A DNA stretch of 64,000 nucleotides from Serripes groenlandicus (taxonomy: Eukaryota > Mollusca > Bivalvia > Cardiida > Cardiidae). Numbering within the stretch: position 1 is the stretch's first letter; each line of letters opens with the position of its first letter. The stretch spans positions 32,185,035-32,249,034 of the forward strand of contig JASEVX010000013.1 in NCBI GenBank assembly GCA_031761405.1. The letters run 5' to 3'. Below are positions 23,205 through 34,280 of this stretch, in pieces. The notes under the pieces were generated by a model. It was not told the DNA's origin. It did no database searches and saw only the letters and a program-made list of their open reading frames with translations. Both the position numbers and the translations under genes were made by a program.

Positions 23205-23838
23205 AGAGCAATGTAAGGAATAGTGTACTACTGGTGCCTTTATCCTGACAGAAGCGAGCAAACCCAACAATCCAGAGTAATGTAATTAGTACTGTACTAC
23301 TGGTCCATTTATCCTGACAGCAGCGAACTATCTCCACAATCAAGACCAATGCAAGTAGTACTGTACGTCTGATCCTTTTATCCTGACAACAGCGAGCTAT
23401 CCCCACAATACAGAGTAATGTAATTAGTACTGTACTACTGGTCCATTTATCCTGACAGCAGCAAACTATCACCACAATCCAGACCAATGCAAGTAGTACA
23501 GTACGTCTGGTCCTTTTATCCTGACAACAGCGAGCTAACCCCACAATCCGGAGTAATGTAAGTAGTACTGTAATACTGGTCCCTTTATCCTGACAACAGC
23601 GAGCTATCCCCACAATCCAGAGTAATTTAAGTGGTATTGTTCTACTGTACCCTTTATCCTGACAGTAACGAGCTAACCCCACAATCCGGAGTAATGTAAT
23701 TAGTACTGTACTACTGGGCCTTTTATCCTGACAGCAACGAACTATCTCCACAATCCAGACCAATGCAAGTAGTACTGCACTACTGGTCCTTTTATCCTGA
23801 CAACAGCGAGCTATCCCCACAATCCAGAGTTATGTAAG
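23205..23838. repeat. 69-bp minisatellite, first array (about 9 units)
   Basis: The unit carries actggtcctttatcctgaca, gcagcgagctaaccccacaa and tccagagtaatgtaagtagt at 69-base spacing. Because 69 is divisible by three, the minus strand stays open as a 23-residue repeat (ARCCQDK...TVLLTLLWIVG), giving a 248-codon ORF. This is a side effect of periodicity, with no splice or promoter signals to suggest a gene. Confidence 0.93.
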
Positions 23839-23839
23839 T

Positions 23840-24140
23840 AGGCGTCGTCGTATGGGTTAATTTACCCTCGCCTTTCGGCATAAAGCCATTTGGCGAGCTG
23901 TCATTGTTATCTCCTTTCAACATTTTTATAGGGACTATTATTTCAGGATTTCTATAATTTTCCATTAATTTCTTCTATTTCTGACTTTCGATATTTACTT
24001 TCCAATTGCTTAACATTTCTCCCGTATTCTGTTTTAATAATTGTACATAAGACTAATGTTTAAACATATTGTTTCATTAAAATAAATGTATATATATCAC
24101 TTGTTTTTCTTGAAAGATTAATATGTTTATATCGTCTATG
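23840..24140. other. unique spacer between duplicated flanks
   Basis: AT-rich single-copy sequence between array 1 and the second GPCR 3' copy. No gene or repeat recognised. Confidence 0.5.
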
Positions 24141-24248
24141 TATATTTTTAGTTTTACGGACCTTCGATTTCGGAGGCATATTATTTCCGCTTTCAAGTAT
24201 ATCAGCGGTTGTAGATCCTCAGACCGGAAGTCGGTCGACATCAACTAA
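24141..24248 (+). pseudogene. GPCR terminal fragment (end of TM7 and tail)
   Basis: The codons for FTDLRFRRHIISAFKYISG and the tail through SVDIN and TAA match residues about 414-444 of the intact receptor with few changes. Nothing upstream is receptor-like, so this is the 3' end of a tandem duplicate. It is followed by the same flank and a minisatellite head as at 22961. Confidence 0.85.
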
Positions 24249-24469
24249 CACACATATTTCATTTCGTGCTCTGGAGAAAAATTCGATTTGTCTATATAAC
24301 TAATGACGACTTGTGCATGTTTTTATTACAAACATTTTTAAACATAATTTTATCCTCTTTATCAGATTTGTTTTGTTTGTTGGTAAGTTGTTTTACGCCG
24401 CTTACAACATTTTTTCCATTTATATCCCGGCATTTCCTGGGTAAATTGCAATGCAAGAAGTACGGTACT
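24249..24469. repeat. duplicated GPCR 3' flank with SINE-B head
   Basis: Matches 22961-23204 almost base for base (offset about 1286), including the SINE-B end at 24375-24440. This indicates a segmental duplication of the receptor 3' end together with the start of the array. Confidence 0.85.
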
Positions 24470-27400
24470 CCAGCGAGATAACCCAACATTCCAGAGCAAT
24501 GTAAGGAGTAGTGTACTACTGGTGCTTTTATCCTGACAGCAGCGAGCAAACCCATCAATCCAGAGTAATGTAAGTAGTACTGTACTACTGGTCCATTTAT
24601 CCTGACAGAAGCGAACTATCCCCACAATACAGACCAATGCAAGTAGTACTGTACGTCTGATCCTTTTATCCTGACAGCAACGAGCTAACCCCATAATCCA
24701 GAGTAATGTAAGTAGTACTGTACTACTGGTTTTTTTTTTATCCTGACAGCAGCGAGCTAACCCCACAGTCAAGAGTAATGCAAGTAGTATTGTACTACTA
24801 GTACATTTATCCTGACAGCAGCGAGCTATCCCAACAATCCAGAGTTATGTAAGTAGTACTGTACTACTGGTCCTTTTCTTCTGACAGTAACGAGCTAACC
24901 CCACAATCCAGAGTAATGTAAGTAGTATTGTACTACTGGTCCTTTTATCCTGACAGCGGCGAGCTAACCCCACAATCCAGAGTAATGTAAGTAGTATTGC
25001 TTTACTGGTCCTTTTATCCTGACAACAGCGAGCTAACCCCACAGTCCAGAGTAATGAAAGTAGTATTGTTCTTCTGGTCCTGTTATCCTGACACCAACGA
25101 GCTAACCCAACAATCCAGAGTAATGTAAGTAGTATTGTTCAACTGGTCCATTTATCCTGACAGCAGCGAGCTATCCCCACAGTCCAGAGTAATGTAAGTA
25201 GTATTGTACAACTGATCCTTTTATCATGTCAGCAACGAGCAAACCCCACAGTCCAGAGTAATGCAAGTAGTACTGTACTACTGGTCCTTTTATTCTGACA
25301 GCAACGAGCTAACCCAACAATCCAGAGTAATGTAAGTAGTATTATTCAACTGGTCCATTTATCCTGACAGCAGCGAGCTATCCCCACAGTCCAGAGTAAT
25401 GTAAGTAGTATTGAACTACTGGTCCTTTTATACTGCCAGCAACGAGCTAACCCACACAGTCCAGAGTAATGTAAGTAGTATTATTCTACTGGTCATTTTA
25501 ACCTGACGTCAACGAGCTAACCACACAGTCCAGAAGTAATGCAAGTAGTACTTATCTCCTGGTCCTTTTATCCTGACAGCAACGAGCTAACCCAACAATC
25601 CAGAGTAATGTAAGTAGTATTATTCTACTGGTCATTTATCCTGACAGCAGCGAGCTAACCCCACAATCCATAGTAATGTAAGTAGTACTGTACTACTGGT
25701 CCTTTTATCCTGACAGCAGCGAGCTAACCACACAGTCCAGAGTAATGTAAGTAGTACTGTACTACTGATCCTTTTATCCTGACAACAGCGAGCTAATCCC
25801 ATACGTCAGAGTAATGTAAGTAGTATTGTTCTACTGGTACCTTTATCCTGACAGTAACGAGCTAAACTCACAATCCAGAGTAATGTAAGTAGTAGTGTTC
25901 TATTAGTCCTTTTATCCTGACAGCAACGAGCTATCCCAACAGTCCAGAGTAATGTAAGTTATATTGTTCTATTGGTCCTTTTATCTTGACAACAGCGAGC
26001 TATCCCCACAATCCAGAGTTATGTAAGTAGTACTGTACTTCTGGTCCTTTTATCCTGACAACAGCGAGCTTTCCACACAATCCAGAGTTATGTAAGTAGA
26101 ACTGTACTTCTGGTAACACGGAAGAGCAATGTAAGTACTGCTATACTACTGGTCCTTTTATCCTGACAGCAGCGAGCTAACCCCACAGTCCAGAGTAATG
26201 TAAGTAGTACTGTACTACTGGTCCTTTTATCCTCACAACAGCGAGCTAACCCCACAGTCCAGAGTAATGTAAGTAGTATTGTACTACTGGTCGTTTATCC
26301 TGACAACAGCGAGCTAACTCCACAGTCCAGAGTAATGTAAGTACTGCTATACTACTGGTCCTTTTATCCTGACAGCAGCGAGCTAACCCCACAGTCCAGA
26401 GTAATGTAAGTAGTACTGTACTACTGGTCCCTTTATCCTGACAACAGCGAGCTATCCCCACAATCCAGAGTAATGTAAGTAGTACTGTACAACTGGTCCC
26501 TTTATCCTGACAACAGCGAGCTAAACCCCACAGTCCAGAGTAATGTAGGTAGTATTGTACTACTTGTCCTTTTATCCTGACAGCAACGAGCTATCCCCAC
26601 AATCCAGAGTAATGTAAGTAGTGCTGTACTACTGGTCCTTTTATCCTAACAACAGCCAGCTTACCCCACAGTCCAGAGTAATGTAAGTAGTACTGTACTA
26701 CTGGTCTATTTATCCTGACACCAGCAAGCTAACCCCACATTCCAGAGTAATGTAAGTAGTACTGTACTTATGGTCCTTTTATCCTGACAGCAGCGAGCTA
26801 TCCCTACAGTCCAGAGTAATGCAAGTAGTATTGTTCTATTGGTCCTTTTATCCTGACAGCAGCGAGATATTCCCACAGTCCAGAGTAATGTAAGTAGTAT
26901 TGTTCTACTGGTCTTTTTTTCCTGACACCAGCAAGCTATCCCCACAATCCAGAGTATTATACTACTGGTCGTTTTATCCTGACAGCGACGAGCTAACCCC
27001 CACAGTCCAGAGTAATGTAAGTAGTACTGTACTACTGGTCGATTATCCTGACAGCAGCGAGCTAACCCCACAATCCAGAGTAATGTAAGTAGTACTGTAC
27101 TACTGGTCCATTTATCCTGACAGCAACGAGCTAACACCCCATAATCCAGAATAATGTAACAGTATTGTTCTACTGGTCCTTCGAGCTAATTCCACAGTCC
27201 ATAGTAATGTAAGTAGTACTGTACTACTGGTCCTTTTATCCTGACAGTAACGAGCTATCCCCACACTCCAGAGTAATGCAAGTAATATTGTACTACTGGT
27301 CTTTTTCTCCTGACACCAGCAAGCTATTCCCACAATCCAGAGTAATGGAAGTAGTATTGTACTACTGGTCGTTTTATCCTGATAGCAACGAGCTAACCCC

Positions 27401-28170
27401 ACAATCCAGAGTAGTGTAAGAAGTATTGTACTACTAGTCCATTTATACTGACAGCAGCCAGCTATCCCAACAATCCAGAGTTATGTAAGTAGTATTGTAC
27501 TACTGGTCCTTTTATACTGACAGTTACGAGCTATCCCCACACTCCAGAGTAATGCACGTAGTATTGTACTACTGGTCCTTTTATCCTGACAGCAGCTAGC
27601 TAACCTCACAATCCAGAGTAATGGAAGTAGTATTGTACTACTGGTCGTTTTATCCTGACAGCAACGAGCTAACCCCACAGTCCAGAGTATTGTAAGTAGT
27701 ATTGTACTACTAGTCCATTTATCCTGACAACAGCGAGCTATCCCCACAGTCCAGAGTAATGTAAGTAGTATTGTTCTACTGGTCTTTTTTTCCTGACATA
27801 AGCAAGCTATCCCAACAATCCAGAGTAATGTGAGTAGCATTGTACTACTGGTCGTTTTATCCTGACAGCAACGAGCTAACCCCCACAGTCCACAGTAATG
27901 TAAGTAGTACTGTACTACTGGTCGTTTATCCTGACAGCAGCGAGCTAACCCCACAATCCAGAGTAATGTAAGTAGTACTGTACTACTGGTCCATTTATCC
28001 AGACAGCAACGAGCTATAACCCCATAATCCAGAATAATGTAAGTAGTTTTGTTCTACTGGTCCTTCGAGCTAACACCACAGTCCAGAGTAATGTAAGTAG
28101 TACTGTACTACTGGTCCTTTTATCCTGACAGTAACGAGCTATCCCCACACTCCAGAGTAATGCAAGTAGT
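24470..28170. repeat. 69-bp minisatellite, main array (about 53 units)
   Basis: Same unit as 23205-23838. Units differ at positions such as tatcc/taacc and ccattt/cctttt, and some are shortened (for example 26110-26130, 27175-27190), with local higher-order runs. Several minus-strand ORFs (for example 26706-27137, 27481-27954) are all the same 23-residue repeat. It ends in tatctatctatctatc at about 28172-28195. Confidence 0.95.
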
Positions 28171-28209
28171 ACCTATCTATATATCTATCTATCTACATCT
28201 CTGAACCTA

Positions 28210-28700
28210 ATGAAGAACATATATATTTAGCATCCCTAACACTATATTGCATGGTTCGAACTCGTACTCAATTTGAGAGATTGCCTGTAAGCGTTCGATT
28301 CTCAGATTGACTGCATGTTTGTCTCTCCCTGTGGCACTGACGCCCAAAATGGAGCTGATGATACTGCCATGAAACGTACTTAGTCTGGGGCTCGAACTCA
28401 GAACCTCTCTCGTTTTCAGGAAGAGTTCTCTACCGATTGAGGTTTCATATCTCAAATTCACGACATAAACACCAACTTAAACACAAATTCGCCGTTGAAT
28501 TATGAAACTCCACTCCAAAATATGTTTTAATATAAATTGCAAGCGCTTTAAACCTGACCAAGCAGCGCTGTTAATGCTTCGTGTTGGGTGTCAATGTCAA
28601 AGGGGGAAACTCACATGCAGCCAATCCGGGGCTCGAACACGGGACCTCTCGCTTTCAGGACGAGTACAATACGGACTGAGCTAATCTGGTCGCTTACCCG
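28210..28700 (-). mobile_element. tRNA-like SINE pieces
   Basis: Two segments carry B-box complements and acceptor-like ends: gggctcgaactcagaacctc (28387) and ggggctcgaacacgggacct (28628), each followed by an aggacgag/ctgagct-type stretch. The bodies differ from SINE-A and SINE-B. Confidence 0.5.
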
Positions 28701-28727
28701 TAATCTCTCATTGTTCGAACCGCGACA

Positions 28728-28778
28728 TATATACTCGTATGAGTGATAAATTTAAAGACATAGCCTAATTCATGCAAA
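28728..28778. repeat. far end of the GPCR flank paralogy
   Basis: gacatatatactcgtatgag and aaatttaaagacatagccta match 2526-2590, showing that the arrays and SINEs were inserted within an ancestral flank. Confidence 0.65.
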
Positions 28779-28784
28779 CTAAAA

Positions 28785-28875
28785 CAAGATGTGTTTGTGA
28801 AACACTGATGCCCCCGAATGGCAACATCTAGGTCAAAGGTCAAGGTCGCCAGGTCAAATATGTTGGTACTGACAG
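28785..28875 (+). mobile_element. dispersed element head (acaagatgtgtttgtgaaac)
   Basis: acaagatgtgtttgtgaaac...tgatgcccccgaatgg followed by ctaggtcaaaggtcaaggtc. I know similar heads from bivalve genomes; only this piece is seen here. Confidence 0.45.
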
Positions 28876-28899
28876 AAAGGTCATGTCACAAGGAATACA

Positions 28900-30745
28900 C
28901 ATGCGAAATATGGATCGCTCGCCTGAGAAATGCAATGTTATTTGTAATGTCAGTTACAATAACTCATTTTGCAGTCAGGTAAGCTTATACAAAAATACCA
29001 AATTGACGAACTTGACGAAGCTCTTCTGAATGACTGGTGGCCATTACTAGTGAATGTGTGCCTAATATTGCATTCAATACGTCTAGATACATTATCTAAA
29101 AGACAACATAAGTTTTCAGAAACATGTTCTTTTCGTCAATTCGTCATCCAAATTGACGAACTTGACGAAGCTCTTCTGATCGACTAATGGCCATGAAACT
29201 TGAAATAGGGCCTAATTTGCATTCAAAACGTCCAGATACATTATCTAAAAGCAAATTAGTTTAAACATATTTAATTCTCATATATTTTTACATAGTAGGT
29301 TACATCAAGAAATATACAGTGGAGAAATGGATTGGACTGAAAGCTCATAGCTTATTGAAGGTCCTCTCCAATAAAGATTAATTTACAGGAAGCACGGTGA
29401 ATATTTAACATGTGCAGAAAATATCAGCTTACTTAAGCTTTGTAATTTATAATACAAGAAACAGATACATAAAAGAGAGTGGAGAGAGAGAGCAAGGAAG
29501 GAGAAAGAGGAAGAAAGAGATAGATGTAAAGAGAGCAGAAATAGACAAAGGAGGGTGGTGCGCGTATGGGAGGCTAGTTAATGTATATATGTCGATTATC
29601 CATACCAAATAAAATATAACATAAAAAGATACTTAAAAAGTTGCAAGTTAACAAAAAAGCAATTAAGGAAAAGGGTGAATTATCGTGAGCTAAACCTTTT
29701 GGTTCCGATCATAAATTGTTGGACTGATTCAAAAATAGCATTATTTTCTTCGATTGATGAGTTTGGATTTCCGTATAACAACGTATCAAGCCTAATGTTT
29801 TGAGGAAGTTCTCTTAGCATGCCATGTCTCCTATCGTTATAGCGGGGACATTCAAGTAGGTAATGTAATGTATTTTCAATTTGTCCACATGCACAAAGGG
29901 GAGAATCAACAATATTCCTGAGAAAAAGATGATGGTTGAGTCCACTACATTGTGTTCTTAATCGGGTATGTAATACCTGAGAATACCTATCCCCAAGGTA
30001 ATAATATAGAGGTGGTTTCCTATTTTCTTTATTTAATAATAGTTTAAAAGATCTTACTGATTCAGCATTTTGTATTTCGGGAGACAATGTATTCCATTCT
30101 CTTTATTTATGATGGAAGAAAAGAATTATAGTATAGTGTTGTTCTAGAGTGGATTGATTGTAAGTCATCAGTTTCTTAAAGAATATTGAGAATTTTGACC
30201 TACCATAGTTGGGACTTTATTAGATAAATATGCTGGAGTTAGATTGTTTTTCATTTTATACATGATCAACTTGTGTTTAGTTCTTCTATTTTCTAAAGAT
30301 TCCCACCTCACTTCATTGTAAAGATCACAAATTGAAATAAGTTTAGTAGCTCCGGAAACAATTCTCGCTCCTTCATGTTGTATCATATCTAAAAGCAAAT
30401 TGATGAAGCACCAACAGTTCGTCACTCGTCAAGCAAACTTCCCAGCAGCTCGTCATTTGTCAACCTACCTTCAGGGACCTCATTTAAGGAACATTTCTAC
30501 AAAAATATTTGAACATCTGACAACCAGTTTTTCAGAAGATTTTTAATGTTTTTTTCTTTCTGTTGTCACGGAAACCAGAATGCTGCATGAATACGAAACA
30601 TTGAATTATTTTTGGTGAGGACATTTGGTGAGGGGATGCTTGCTGTGAATAATTGTCATCCTTATTGACCTACTGGTTACGGGGGAGAACATTTTGATGG
30701 ACAAATGCTAGACAAAGGGTCATCACAATAACTAGCCTTGAGCAA
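28900..30745. mobile_element. dispersed element split by a LINE insertion
   Basis: The start (ggatcgctcgcctgag...gtcaggtaagct) and the end (ggacatttggtgaggggatg ... ctggttacgggggagaac) are shared with 50040-50690. Inside, a segment of about 155 bp with caaattgacgaacttgacga is tandemly duplicated (29000 and 29153). A 5'-truncated LINE occupies 29258-30385. Confidence 0.6.
29258..30385 (-). mobile_element. 5'-truncated LINE with 16-bp target duplication
   Basis: The minus-strand frames encode the end of a LINE ORF2: MIQHEGARIVSGATKL (30300-30386), WESLENRRTKHKLIMYKM, then in another frame RLRTQCSGLNHHLF, the knuckle CACGQIENTLHYLLECPRY (29850-29900) and a short C-terminus stopping at 29680. 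tatctaaaagcaaatt occurs at both 29242-29257 and 30386-30401, an apparent target-site duplication, so homology ends exactly where the duplication begins. A frameshift between 30087 and 30168 inactivates it. The 3'UTR region carries a purine-rich gagagagag stretch on the + strand (29485-29530). Confidence 0.8.
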
Positions 30746-30862
30746 ATGTTTTCCACATTTAGTCATAGGTTATCCATTCAATTATGGAGATTTTCTATGT
30801 TTTTTCAAAAAATATGTTCATAGTCGTTTGCTGCAGAATTGTCGTATGAGGGAAAGGGTTAA
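30735..30862 (+). mobile_element. TTAA-MITE, right half
   Basis: Starts at the central hairpin remnant (ttgagcaaatgttttccac) and ends tatgagggaaagggttaa. The left half is replaced by the preceding element's end. Confidence 0.8.
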
Positions 30863-31079
30863 ATGACAAAAGTAAACCTGTTAATGTGCTTTATATTTTA
30901 ATAGTGATTTTTTTACAAGTTTATAATACATTAACAATATCCCAACAAAATAATAAACTTTATTTATAATACAGCACAAACAGACTTGTCAACATTGAAC
31001 AGATCTGCATAGATCTGCTGGGAACAAAATAAAATGTATCAATCAACAACATTGACCTGGCATTGACCTTGGACCAAAG

Positions 31080-31106
31080 ATATATATATATATATATATA
31101 TATATT
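31080..31106. repeat. TA dinucleotide microsatellite
   Basis: Thirteen uninterrupted ta units. Confidence 0.95.
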
Positions 31107-31216
31107 ATGACATTGATTTGTTTTCAACAATGTTGTTATTTGGTTCACCAAACAAGAGGGCTAAGATGTGATGGTATAGAAGCAAATGTGTAACTGCTCA
31201 TGTCAGAGATTTTCTT

Positions 31217-31446
31217 TTAACCCTTTCCCTCATATAGACGCTTTCTGACGCCTCTGCAGCAGACAGCTTTTTGAAAACATAGTGACAAAAGAAGAAATTG
31301 CACAAAACGTGCAATTTCTCCTTTTGACACAATGTTTTCCACTTTTTGTCATAGGTTATCCATTCAATTGTGGAGATTTTCTATGTTTTGACAAAATACG
31401 TTCAAAGTCGTCTGCTGCAGAATTGTCGTATGAGGGAAAGGGTTAA
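31217..31446 (+). mobile_element. TTAA-MITE, reference full-length copy (230 bp)
   Basis: Bounded by TTAACCCTTTCCCTCATA and its reverse complement TATGAGGGAAAGGGTTAA. Subterminal ctctgcagcagac and gtctgctgcag are also inverted, and a central hairpin gaaattgcacaaaa/cgtgcaatttc sits between gtgacaaaag and ttgacacaatg. It is too short to encode a transposase. TTAA at both ends with CCC/GGG-starting TIRs is the pattern of piggyBac-type transposons, which duplicate TTAA on insertion. Superfamily assignment is inferred from ends only. More than 45 relatives are scattered through the window. Confidence 0.93.
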
Positions 31447-31590
31447 TCAAGACCGGGAAAGACACTGCAAGGATTAGGTGATCTAAAACACAATGCAGAG
31501 ATAGATTTGAAGGTAATTCATGTAAAACCACAATTACCAATAATATATATATATATCATTGAACAAAGGTCATAGAGATTTTCCTTGTGT

Positions 31591-31651
31591 ATGCCTATGT
31601 GCTTTCAAAGTCATCTGCTGCAGGGTTGTTGTATGTGGGAAAGGGTTAGGG
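31591..31651 (+). mobile_element. TTAA-MITE right-end fragment
   Basis: tttcaaagtcatctgctgca followed by tatgtgggaaagggtta. Confidence 0.7.
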
Positions 31652-32070
31652 AAACAATAATTTGTAGCCTCTGGAAAATGGGAGTCTTAATTTTGATAAA
31701 AGTGAAAATTAAAATCTTGATACCGATGCCTTTAGACATCTCTGTGGAAGAAACCATCTTAAAACAGAGTAGAAAAAGCATCATTTTATTCCCTACAACT
31801 TGTTCAATGTTGTAATCAAACTTTGAATCCCCCACATTCCAGATTTTACATACGTTGCCTCAGATCTATTCAAAGGTGATGACACTTAAATAATCATATG
31901 AAGTAATTTGTAACAAACAAATCCAAAGACATTTCTACTTTAATCTAGACCTAACATTTTCCTGATTTATTTTTTTACAACTAGGAAATTTCCTTACCCA
32001 CAAAACTATTTTTCTATGGACAGCATCCTCAACAAAATGGCTCAAATAAATGAACATTGCTCTGTCAACC
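31652..32070. other. unique stretch between MITEs
   Basis: No gene or repeat recognised. Confidence 0.4.
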
Positions 32071-32301
32071 TTAACCCTTTCCCCCCATATGACAATTCTG
32101 CTGCAGACGACATTAAACATATTTTGTCAAAAAATAGAAAATCTCTATAATTAAATGGATAACCTATGACTAAAAGTGGAAAACATTGTGGCAAAGGGAG
32201 GAATTGCTTGTTTTGAGCAATTTCTTCTTTTGTCACATTGTTTTCAAAAAGTCATCTGCTGCAGAGTTGTCAGAAAGTGTCTATATGAGGGAAAGGGTTA
32301 A
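32071..32301 (+). mobile_element. TTAA-MITE, full length (inverse orientation type)
   Basis: TTAA at both ends. Here the cgacaattctgcagcagacg arm comes first and the gtcagaaagtgtctatatga arm last, so the element lies reversed relative to 31217. Central hairpin gaattgcttgttttgagcaat. Confidence 0.92.
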
Positions 32302-32499
32302 ATGTAATAATTACACATGTCGGAAACGACCTGCATGCGCATTCATGCTAGGGATGATCTGTAGTACAGAGGTTTCTTGAAACTTTCTATAACTAAATAG
32401 CAAACAGTGTAGATCCAGATCACAATGCACAGATGTGCTGGCTGACCTGGATCTACACAATGTAAAATGCTTTAGTGCCGTTTTTCACAGAGCATCACT

Positions 32500-32770
32500 C
32501 AACATCGAGAGAAAGGCAGAAATTACTTGTTTTGAACAATTTTTTTATACAATATTGTTAAAAGTTGTCTGGATCAGTAAATGGGTAATTCCCTTAGTCT
32601 GACTACTTTGCAGCAAACCATATTTTGAAATCATTATGGAAAAAAGAGAAATAGTTCAAATTCCGTAATTTCTCTTTTCTCTCCAGTATTTCAAACCAAG
32701 TATGAATCGAGATTAAACTTTCGATACCTCTTATGTTATCCTGTTTTCTGCAGACAACTCTTAAACACAT
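32500..32770 (+). mobile_element. TTAA-MITE, decayed pieces
   Basis: Two eroded centres (gcagaaattacttgttttga; gagaaatagttcaaattccg) with partial arms. Boundaries are uncertain. Confidence 0.5.
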
Positions 32771-32782
32771 TATAAGGCTAAA

Positions 32783-33006
32783 TTGTTGTCCTTCATATAG
32801 ACAGCATACGACGCTTTTGAAGCAGACAACTATTTAAAACATTGTGGAAAACAAGAGATATTGCTCATTTCTCCTTTTGCAACAACGTTTAAACTATGTT
32901 CCAATAATTATTCTTACTTTTATAGATATTTTCGATATTTTGCCTGGATGTTTTCAAAGTTGTCTGCTGCCGATTTGCTGTATATGTACATGTAGGAAAG
33001 TGTTAA
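32783..33006 (+). mobile_element. TTAA-MITE, diverged full length
   Basis: From ccttcatatagacagcatac to gtaggaaagtgttaa, with the central hairpin and gtcgtctgctg-like arm recognisable. Confidence 0.75.
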
Positions 33007-33107
33007 TTAAAACAAATATAGATCTGGTATGATTACAATAACAAATATTCTTTGTGCAAATTGAACTTGTTGCAGTCATGCTATATTTCCATGTTAACTG
33101 TCTGTTT

Positions 33108-33290
33108 GATTTATTAGGGTTTTACACCACTTTTAACATTATTTTAGTTATATCACAACAACAGCTCACTTATTCATGATCCCTAGGTAAACAAACCAGT
33201 ACTAGATTAGGAAATGAGCCTTGCCCAAGGGTACTCTACCGTGACCGCCGTGCCGCAGCTGGGGATTGAACCCGAGATGTTCCAAAATCC
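33108..33290 (-). mobile_element. SINE-B copy
   Basis: gggttttacaccacttttaac, ttatatcacaacaacagc, aaccagtactagat, then the head complement gtgaccgccgtgccgcagct and ggggattgaacccgag. Confidence 0.65.
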
Positions 33291-33317
33291 CCAACGCTTA
33301 CCTTTTATGTTAATTGA

Positions 33318-33592
33318 CCTTGTCATGTAGTTCAGTCTGTAGCACCAGGTGTTGTGAATTCGAACCCCAGCTGGACCAAAACTCTTTTCAATGTTTGACA
33401 AAAGTCAATGTGTCAAATGTCATACGTCTTCCAACCATGGGCCACCAGGCTATATGGAAGGCAGTCAGTTGCTTACAAAGACAGTTGTGCAGAGTACTAT
33501 TGTCAAAAAGTCAGGGAACACAAAAGAAAGGGAACTGGCTGCTGTGATATGACTTAAACATTGTTGAAAACGGCATATCAGTCAAGCACTGC
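33318..33592 (+). mobile_element. SINE-A copy
   Basis: Head tcatgtagttcagtctgtag, B box gaattcgaacccc, body gacaaaagtcaatgtgtc, cttccaaccatgggcc, gttgtgcagagtactattg, and gaaaacggcatatcagtc near the 3' end. Confidence 0.8.
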
Positions 33593-33628
33593 AAGGAAAG
33601 TTCATTTTACACTGACTATACCTATGAA

Positions 33629-33825
33629 TTAACCCTTTCCCACATATAGAAGACTTTGGAAATCATTGTGGCAAAAAGGAAAATTTGGTCACAATGAGTA
33701 ATTTCTCCTTTTGTCACAATGTTTTCAACTTTATTCTTTATTATATTTATAGACAAAAATAATATTTATGCAAAGATATTTCAAAGTCATCTGCTGTAGG
33801 ATTGATGCATGTGGGAAAGTGTTAA
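33629..33825 (+). mobile_element. TTAA-MITE, 197-bp copy
   Basis: TTAACCCTTTCCCACATATA to catgtgggaaagtgttaa. About 30 bases of the left arm are missing. Confidence 0.88.
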
Positions 33826-34114
33826 TGAACACCACTAAAATACAATGACTCATTTGTTTTCTCTTGAACACCATTAGAACACAATCATTAACTATATCTA
33901 AAATGCCCACCAATATATGAACCCCCATTGGGTTCAATCCCCAGCCGAATACTTTAAAAATGGTAGTAATGGGTGCCCTACTCGGCACTCAGAGTTGTGG
34001 AGTTAGCATTACAACTGACTGACTGGTGTCAGGATAAATGGACTCGATGTAACAGAACTTTTGTTGAAAGCTGCGAAGAACACTACCAATCAACTCAACA
34101 ATTTTTCATTTGTA

Positions 34115-34164
34115 TCACAGCATGTCCTGGGTAAGTTACCAGTACTGCTAGTCAATTTATCCTG
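34115..34164 (-). mobile_element. SINE-B scrap
   Basis: catgtcctgggtaagttacc, agtactgctagtcaatttat. It abuts a SINE-A end at 34165. Confidence 0.55.
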
Positions 34165-34280
34165 ATTTATTGATTGATTGATTGATTGGGGTTTAACGTC
34201 GTTTTTAACAATTTCTCAGTCATATCACGGCGGCCAGTTCGCCTACTCATGTGTTTCCTGGTTTTCTCACACCAGTACTG
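34165..34280 (-). mobile_element. SINE-A, 3' part only
   Basis: gattgattgattggggttta, cgtcgtttttaacaatttct, atcacggcggccagttcgcc. It merges into SINE-B body at accagtactgctggtcc, suggesting a SINE/SINE chimera. Confidence 0.75.
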
